A stretch of DNA of 64,000 bases, taken from Amorphochlora amoebiformis. Lineage: Eukaryota; Cercozoa; Chlorarachniophyceae. This document shows positions 45,480 to 64,000 of this stretch, in pieces; the stretch's first letter is position 1; each line of letters begins with the position of its first letter. Where the stretch lies: the NCBI GenBank assembly GCA_054601695.1, contig BAAHQB010000026.1, forward strand, positions 1 to 64,000. The letters are read 5' to 3'. The translations under genes and the position numbers were made by a program. The notes beneath the pieces were generated by a model, which saw nothing but the letters and a program-made list of their open reading frames with translations, did not search any database and had not been told where the DNA came from.

Positions 45480-46285
45480 GGTGCACAGTTAGTGTGAAAA
45501 CCTGAGGCGATGTGTGCGAGTTCGAGGGAGGTGGGGTTGTCACAGCAGTCTGCCTTGGGAATCTACGCATGATTACACATCAGCAGATTTGTAGGAAAGG
45601 GGATTTATATACATCACGACAGATGCAACCAAAGTAAGGGTCAGTTGGGAAAGAATGGGGAAAAGAATTGCTATCTCAGGTTTGGGTTCATAGAGATTAA
45701 ATGTGAAGCACTTTAGATCACACCTTCCTTCCCTGGGCCACCGAGCGGTCTTTGGTGATGAAAATTGGGTAGAAGCACGGCCATCGCTTGGATTTCTCCA
45801 GCTGGGAGTGGGCGTGGCCACAAGACGCAAACAAAGTTCGTCATTGAACAATCGCCAAAACGTTCAACCAAAAATCAAAGTGCACAAATTGCAAAGCGAG
45901 TGTAGTACGATCTTAGCGATTGGTTCACCAATTGTTTACGCTCGTTCGCCGCTATGGCCTGCTCCATGAAGCTTGTCCGGGGGGTGCTGACACGCACGTC
46001 TGTGTTTTGCCGAAAAGATCGCTATTTTGGATTTATTCGGTAGGAGAAGTTGATGGGGTTGACCATCTGTCGAGATTGTTCGTTGGTGTTTGCAGGACCC
46101 ATTTGTTCACTTTTATGAGATTCTGGCGTTTTCGTCCAAAAAAAAACAGTTTCGCGACAAATTGTTTTCTCAGCAATGAAATATTCAAATCTGCCTGCCG
46201 AACCACCATCCCAACCATTTCAAATCCCAGCTCTCAACACCGCCCTAGCCCAGCCACCTGATAGGCTCGTTTCCATACCACACAG
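45480..46285. other. unresolved region, possible short exons
   Basis: Non-repetitive DNA with open frames on both strands. The best site is TTGTTTTCTCAG at 46173, which opens a frame reading KYSNLPAEPPSQPFQIPALN, but it does not join in phase with its neighbours. Confidence 0.3.
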
Positions 46286-47169
46286 ATGGAGATCGAAGCC
46301 TACTCGACTCTAGATGATAGCTCCCTCAACCATCTAGTTGATGTATACTTCTCGTTGGAAAAGCTCTCGGGTGCTCGACAGCGCAAGGCACTAGGGCATC
46401 TAACAGGCTGTCTCGGGCTCACAAAGCGAAGCCATCTTCGCAGAACCATCTTACACGTGTTTCGTCCGCGCGTGCGCACCACGTGGTGCGAAGTAGATCG
46501 CCTAGCTTCCTTCGTGTCGTCCATATCTTTCGCTATCAGAGAGGCAAACAGATCACACCATGAACGTCAACGCGTTGGAGACGCCATTGGAGACGCCATT
46601 GGAGACGCCATTGGAGACGCCATTGGAGACGCCATTGGAGAAGAAATCGGAGACGGCTTTAGAGACGGCATTCAAGACGGCATTCAAGACGGCACGCAAC
46701 ATGGCATGCAACATGGGATACAACAGGGCATGCAACACGACATTCCAACACGGTCTTGAACAAGGCCTCGATCTAACATATTCGGCCAAGCCAACACTAC
46801 CATCTCCCAATACCACCTTCCACCTCCTGCTACCATAGCCAGTGTCATGCCAACCCCCAACGCAACTCCATTCTGCGGGAACGCCGGTATGCACGCTTGA
46901 TGACCACGCTCGATCGCCTCCATAACCTGCTTCCAACACTCATCGACACTGTGGACGTACATGTACGTTCTGGTCTCCTAATATGTAATGTACATGTCAA
47001 AGAATCCGTCAACCCTTATTGTCCAAGTCTCCGTTCAAGTCTCCATGTATACTACCCGGTTAAGCCTCGAATTAACCGTGAAACCGTTCAATCGATTCCA
47101 CATTCCTCTCCTACTGCCTCGATTTCTGTTCAACAGTCTCTTTCGAATTCCGGATCGTCGACGTCTTGA
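46286..47169 (+). CDS. 265-aa protein with Gly-Asp-Ala-Ile repeat
   Basis: ATG at 46286 directly after an acceptor-like CACACAG. Exon 46286-46752 ends CG|GTCTTG; an 86-bp intron joins it in phase to 46839-47169, which ends in TGA at 47167-47169. The N-terminal half is helical (LNHLVDVYFSLEKLSGARQR). It then has five copies of GDAI from a 12-bp DNA repeat and a run of GIQDGIQDG/GMQHGIQQGMQ. The second exon reads ILRERRYARLMTTLDRLHNL then LPTLIDTVDVHV and a Ser-rich tail. The gene may start upstream. No family is recognised. Confidence 0.5.
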
Positions 47170-47402
47170 TACTTAGTCAGTCACTCTACGCAACACCCAA
47201 AACACTTGAGGGGGTGACCTATATACTCGCCTTGATCATTCGCAGTTTTAAGTTTGGTGGAATGATCACAGGAGGAAACTATCGTAATTGTTCATTCGTC
47301 CTGATACATGTACTTACTCACCTACTAAATCAAATATAGACTGGATCATATCAAAAATGTACCCATACACCGTGACACACATACATACACACATATATAT
47401 AC

Positions 47403-47454
<52 letters not shown>

Positions 47455-47745
47455 CCGTACACCGTGACACACACATACACACACACACACATATATATAC
47501 ATATATATATATATATCTAGATATATATATATTGTATTACCAACACACCAATAGTCACATGATATTTTACAACTTGACTAAGTTTAGAACAATTATGATT
47601 ATCCTATTCAATGTTAGTAGATACTATGATTATTATATATATATATATATGTATATAATAATACTATATATATACTAGATATATATATATATATATATCT
47701 AGTATATTACTATATATATATATATATAATAGTTTCTTCAGCAGC
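47170..47745. other. spacer with a duplicated segment and (TA)n
   Basis: TACACCGTGACACACA with flanking sequence occurs at 47367 and 47458, each followed by (TA)n. (TA)n again at 47640-47735. No gene. Confidence 0.6.
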
Positions 47746-47747
47746 AG

Positions 47748-48075
47748 CGGAGGATTTGGCTCAAATGATGCCGATTTCAGCGACGACGAGGATAGCGGGT
47801 TTTCGATTCGGGTATAGATAAGTATTGGAGAAAGAAAGCGGTGGATGCATGGATAATACATTTGAATCAATTTAGGCGCGCTTCGAGAAAAACAGAGACT
47901 CGGTGATATTTCTCATCGATCGACGCCGGAGAGGTAAAAAACCCTTTACCATCAACCAGTTCTTATACAACCTCCAACAGAACATGATGAAGCCTGGAGT
48001 TGACGGAAAGAGCGCTCTTGGGATCGTTATTTGTATATATATATATATATATATAGTATATACATATATATCTAG

Positions 48076-48131
<56 letters not shown>

Positions 48132-48209
48132 ATTTATAACATATATATTATTATAATATATATATCTAGATACTAGAGATATACTTATGTTATCTAGGTT
48201 ATTTATCCA

Positions 48210-48253
<44 letters not shown>

Positions 48254-48272
48254 TTTAGACTTGTTGATGTGA
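47748..48272 (+). CDS. unrecognised exons, faint Ku70-like look
   Basis: Exon ~47748-47813 (acceptor TTTCTTCAG or CAGCAG, donor CGG|GTATAG) encodes an acidic stretch (NDADFSDDEDSGFSIR). Exon 47875-~48031 continues in phase 0: ARFEKNRDSVIFLIDRRRRG then INQFLYNLQQNMM and VDGKSALGIVI. An acidic N-terminus followed by DSVIFLID resembles the start of the Ku70 von Willebrand-like domain (inference). Against this, a plausible last exon at 48259 gives only YLLM-stop. So it may be a C-terminus of something else. Confidence 0.3.
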
Positions 48273-48590
48273 ATTTTCGTAACTCATATATCGGAGCTGA
48301 CACAGTATATCCTAGATATCAGCACAACTTGACAAGATCAGGCTCAGAAGCTGGTCTAGTGGTGCATACACTAGAAATTAGTCTAGAATCTGACTAGATA
48401 CATCTAGACATACTCTAGATACTACTCATTAGTAGTATCTATATAACCTTGAGTCTAGTGTATTAATTGGAGTTTCTATACAAGTGTAATAAAACTTGAA
48501 ACAAATTAATCAATTATGTCCGGCATGCCCGGCCTAGTTGTAGTGGTTTGTGTAGTCTCTAGAGTCTAGGTATACTTCGTCTAGTTAGTT
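48140..48590. other. CTAG-rich spacer between convergent genes
   Basis: About 17 CTAG sites in 450 bp (TCTAGATACTAGAG, GACTAGATACATCTAGAC), with (TA)n at 48205-48250. The stop codon of the minus-strand ORF at 48587-48585 lies at its edge. Confidence 0.6.
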
Positions 48591-48893
48591 GGCCGGAACT
48601 CGCCTCCTCCTCACTCCTAAGCGCCCGTGATCACGATATCCCCCGAAGGTTTTCCCTACGCCTATTCCCGGCCCAATTCGCCGACCCCCTACGATCGGTG
48701 ATATGGACTTGGAATCCATTCGAGATCGAGTGCTCGCATTGCTACCTCCGCTGCCCAAACTGCCTGCGTGCCAATCCATCCGGTCGCGAGACGGATCCCG
48801 ACTCCTGTCTAGCGATCGCGACGACCCCGGGGGCTTTTGGATGGCCAAGGAGTCGCCCATCCGACTGTGAGGGTTGCTGCTGAACTCCCTCAT
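48585..48893 (-). CDS. Ser/Arg/Gly-rich protein or last exon
   Basis: ATG at 48893, TAA at 48587-48585, 102 residues: MREFSSNPHSRMGDSLAIQK, SRSLDRSRDPSRDRMDWHAG, GGRRIGPGIGVGKTFGGYRD, ending VRRRRVPAN. Rich in Ser-Arg and Gly, suggesting an unstructured RNA-binding or splicing-type tail (inference). It may be the last exon of the minus-strand gene that starts at 50644. Confidence 0.45.
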   Translation of the reverse strand: MREFSSNPHSRMGDSLAIQKPPGSSRSLDRSRDPSRDRMDWHAGSLGSGGSNASTRSRMDSKSISPIVGGRRIGPGIGVGKTFGGYRDHGRLGVRRRRVPAN

Positions 48894-48959
48894 CTCGTAG
48901 TATCCTCCCTATCAACACATGAGTACAGAGACATTCTGCTCAGAACAACTTCTCCTAAC

Positions 48960-49245
48960 GGCCCTCAACCGCTTTGTACATCATGCTCACCATATTCACC
49001 ATTTGCATCTTGTTCACCATGTTCATCACGCTCCTCATGTAGACCATGTTCATCATGTCCATCATGTTGACCATGTTCATTATGTTGAGCATGTTGACCA
49101 TGTTCATCATGTCCATCATGTTGACCATGTTCATTATGTTGAGCATGTTGACCACGTTCATGATGTTGAGCATGTTCATGATGTTGAGCATGTTGACCAT
49201 GTTCATCATGTTGACCATGTTCCATGTTCCTCATGTCCATGTGTC
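48960..49245. repeat. CATGTTGAC / CATGTTCAT 9-bp array
   Basis: About 25 nonamers CATGTTSAC/CATGTTCAT. Met/Asn/His ORFs on both strands are repeat translations. Confidence 0.85.
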
Positions 49246-49359
49246 TAAGCATGCTGCCTCATATCATATTTATCCATACCATGTTACATAAACATGTGTT
49301 GTGCATGATTTGCCATATGTATGTTTATTACGCAGATACACACATTATATAGGTTATAC

Positions 49360-49363
49360 ACAC

Positions 49364-49400
<37 letters not shown>

Positions 49401-49404
49401 ATAT

Positions 49405-49473
<69 letters not shown>

Positions 49474-49557
49474 GTTACGAACACATACACATTTTACGTG
49501 TTTATGGAAATACGTAGTTACGCACACATACACACAGACACAGACATATAATATATA

Positions 49558-49606
<49 letters not shown>

Positions 49607-49670
49607 GTTTTCATGTGTGTGTATAGGTGTATTGTATGTACATAAATACATTTTTATTTATATATATATT

Positions 49671-49743
<73 letters not shown>

Positions 49744-49760
49744 TATATAATCAAATTGCA
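49360..49760. repeat. (TA)n block
   Basis: (TA)n with a duplicated ACGAACACATACACA segment near 49480-49530. 49800-50330 is pyrimidine-rich then unique, with no supported exon. Confidence 0.85.
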
Positions 49761-50335
49761 AATGATATGTCTACCGGAATTAATCTGTTGCCCGCACCGT
49801 AATCGTCATGATCTGTGAGATCCACCAGGGGTCCGAACGACTGTAAACCCAACACACATAATCACCCATCGCAATTACAGCTCTAGATCTCTAGCTCTCT
49901 CTCTCCATATGTTCTCGTTCACTCTATCTCTCACTTCTCTCTATCTCTCTAGGCTCAGATTCACTCCCCTCGGGGCCTCTCTATCTCAGGGCCTTCATCT
50001 CCATAGCGTCTATCTGTCGGTCCCTGACACCACTGAGCCACTTTCGGCGGGTGTCCTCTGTTCAAATTGAGCGATCACGATTCGACTGAACGCCACTGCA
50101 CCGTAAACCTGTGATAGGTTCGTACAACGCTCTCCACCCACTAGGCCCATCTTTTCTCGCTCTCATGCTTATTTCAGCCTGAATGATTCTATTCACATAT
50201 TTCTACGATATGGGTGTCAGTTTTCGCTTAGTTGAGAACGTGCTCTGCATCGGCTCACTCGAGCTATTCAAAGCTTGCGAAAAACTATGGACCTATTCAG
50301 GGCGCATAGCACAGGTGGATGATGCTACTGATTCA

Positions 50336-50644
50336 TTAGTGACATGAACTGAAGTGTACGTGACGATTATGTTCTCGTTCTTTTTTTATTTGTGCGGCGT
50401 TTTGTTTTGGTACATTTCTCGAGCTGCTATGACTCTTCTGTGAGTGCAGGCGGTTCGATGATGCCACTGGCTGTAAAGTCTGATGAGGATCGCCTAAGAC
50501 ATGGAACAAATCCATCAAATCAACGTCATAAAAGGATGTAAAGCCTTGAATACACCCACTTCCCAATTCCGAGCCCTCCCCTCCCATCTTCAAGCCCCCT
50601 TCCAGCCCAAGGAAAATGGAAAGAAGTTTGCGCACGCTCAGCAT
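50336..50644 (-). CDS. 102-aa protein or first exon, divergent from WRNIP1
   Basis: ATG at 50644-50642 and TAA at 50338-50336. Begins MLSVRKLLSIFLGLEGGLKM, then GCIQGFTSFYDVDLMDLFHV, and a Ser/His/Lys-rich tail (SQKSHSSSRNVPKQNAAQIK). The ordered first 65 residues make it more convincing than the overlapping plus-strand frames. An internal donor-like AAAT|GTACCA near 50409 would allow splicing toward 48893. Its start is only 75-245 bp from the WRNIP1 start, a likely shared promoter. No family is recognised. Confidence 0.5.
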   Translation of the reverse strand: MLSVRKLLSIFLGLEGGLKMGGEGSELGSGCIQGFTSFYDVDLMDLFHVLGDPHQTLQPVASSNRLHSQKSHSSSRNVPKQNAAQIKKEREHNRHVHFSSCH

Positions 50645-50889
50645 AGGTGATAAGTGGACATCATTCAGACCACAAACACTTACAACATGTGATCCTCAGT
50701 ACGCCAAATATTATTCCCATGCGCAAAGCCGACCAAAGGCCATGCCACCGAGGAATCTCCAACAGACTTCAGGAGATAGCTGGAGATATACCGATATTAA
50801 GGGTATCCCCGGGAATTATCCAGGGACCCCCGGGCCCCGGCAACGCAAAAGCCAAAACGTCCTCCCGCGTTCCTGTGGCTGGGGTTCGG
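50645..50889. promoter_or_regulatory. short divergent intergenic region / putative bidirectional promoter
   Basis: Lies between the minus-strand ATG at 50644 and the WRNIP1 ATG at 50890 (an in-frame upstream ATG at 50719 also exists). It contains GGAGATAGCTGGAGATA and CCCGGG-rich sequence reminiscent of the dispersed GGAGATC element. No TATA box can be assigned. Confidence 0.3.
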
Positions 50890-58671
<7,782 letters not shown>

Positions 58672-58794
58672 AAGTGAATCTGGTGAATATTGAAAGGCTA
58701 AGAGAAACAACTAGATGAAAGCGTACCGTGTTCTGAGTTGAAGTCATTTAATCAATTTACAACTTGCCGACTATATTATTTAATACTACATTAT

Positions 58795-59395
<601 letters not shown>

Positions 59396-60176
59396 ATATA
59401 GAGAATAATATCAATAGTACATAATTATAAAGTATTCAATGGGACGTCAGTATAGCGATACTAGTGATAACCTAGATAATCTAGATAATGTACAAAGAAC
59501 GAATTAGACCTAATAGACATACCCGAACTGGGCTACAAATCTCAACACTACTAGTATTAATGTGTCATCATGACTAGATATACGGCAAATTCATACCATA
59601 CACAAATTTAATGTCTTGATTGATGTCTTCAATATTGTCTAAGCCCGGTGTAAGTAAGCATTCACAAACCAGACAAAGTGGTCGAAACTTATAATAGTGT
59701 ATTATGGGTCGCAGACATTCATCAACACAATAATATCTAGTATATGGGCAATGGAAAGTGTTGGTGGGTAAGGTAGTCTCGTAGATTCGCGTGCGGATTG
59801 TGGTAGGGAAGAATGAGCGTTGATTGTGAATTTGTGATCATTTGATCTTCCCCATGTCCAATCCCGTGGGTCGGGCTTCATTTGCGTGTTTTGACTTGCT
59901 TGGTTGGCTTTCGTGCCTTGCGTGGCTTGCGTGGCTTGCGTGGCTTGCGTGGCTTGCTTGGCTTGCGTGGCTCGTGGCTCGCGTGGGTTGGTTCACATGG
60001 CACATCGGATGGCATCGCGTGCGTTGGGCGCTTCTGCCGGTATGTTGACATAATGTTAGAAGAGACGATAAATTGATAGGAAATTGTCGGGAAAAGAACT
60101 AAGCGGGCATAGAAACAGGTGAATCCGTGTCCGTGGAGGCCAGGAAGGACAAACAGTCTCCGATACTATTCGAGCA
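59396..60176. other. spacer upstream of the chromodomain gene
   Basis: 59400-59760 is unique, with about seven CTAG sites (moderate enrichment). 59905-59990 is a 9-bp array (GGCTTGCGT)n. 60000-60176 may be leader or promoter; an in-frame TGA at 60120 precedes the chosen ATG at 60177. Confidence 0.5.

Positions 60177-64000
<3,824 letters not shown>

Overview
The window is eukaryotic nuclear DNA, read as a chromosome end or subtelomere running into a gene-bearing arm of a microbial eukaryote (protist or alga). Three things point there. The left end is a degenerate C-rich telomere-like repeat. The genes are broken into many short exons (about 20-150 bp is common) joined by GT-AG introns. Introns and spacers are packed with (TA)n tracts and private minisatellites. 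Several PPR motifs are compatible with an organelle-bearing lineage, but I cannot name the organism. Most long ORFs here are (TA)n read-throughs (poly Tyr-Ile) and are not genes. I built gene models by joining exons whose GT/AG sites and reading phases agree.

Layout. 1-3.2 kb: telomere-like repeat, (TA)n and a 22-bp minisatellite. 3.5-8.3 kb: two unrecognised plus-strand genes. 9.0-11.3 kb: CTAG-rich spacer and (TA)n. 11.3-13.2 kb: minus-strand C-terminal half of a fumarylacetoacetate-hydrolase-family enzyme. 13.2-20.9 kb: minisatellites with a few weak minus-strand ORFs. 21-41.9 kb: plus-strand exons ending in a PPR protein whose last eight exons join in one frame to a stop at 41885. 42.9-43.5 kb: CTAG-rich spacer, then a small basic minus-strand protein (43.55 kb). 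45.0-48.3 kb: three plus-strand exon groups, one with a faint Ku70-like look. 48.1-48.6 kb: CTAG-rich spacer. 48.6-50.6 kb: minus-strand ORFs. 50.7-58.7 kb: a complete 16-exon WRNIP1/Mgs1 AAA+ ATPase. 60.2-64.0 kb: a chromodomain protein running off the window, possibly a SUV39-type histone methyltransferase.

The two most notable things are the WRNIP1 gene and the repeat architecture. WRNIP1 keeps its N-terminal UBZ4-like zinc finger, AAA+ core and C-terminal oligomerisation region, but carries a ubiquitin-like domain inside a roughly 400-residue insertion between the ATPase core and the lid helices. The minisatellites are not randomly placed: many introns begin or end with their own tandem array, and in several cases the unit contains the splice site, so donors or acceptors are duplicated 2-6 times. 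CTAG, normally a depleted tetranucleotide, is strongly enriched in three spacers between converging genes.

I saw no rRNA, tRNA, CRISPR, transposase or convincing reverse transcriptase.
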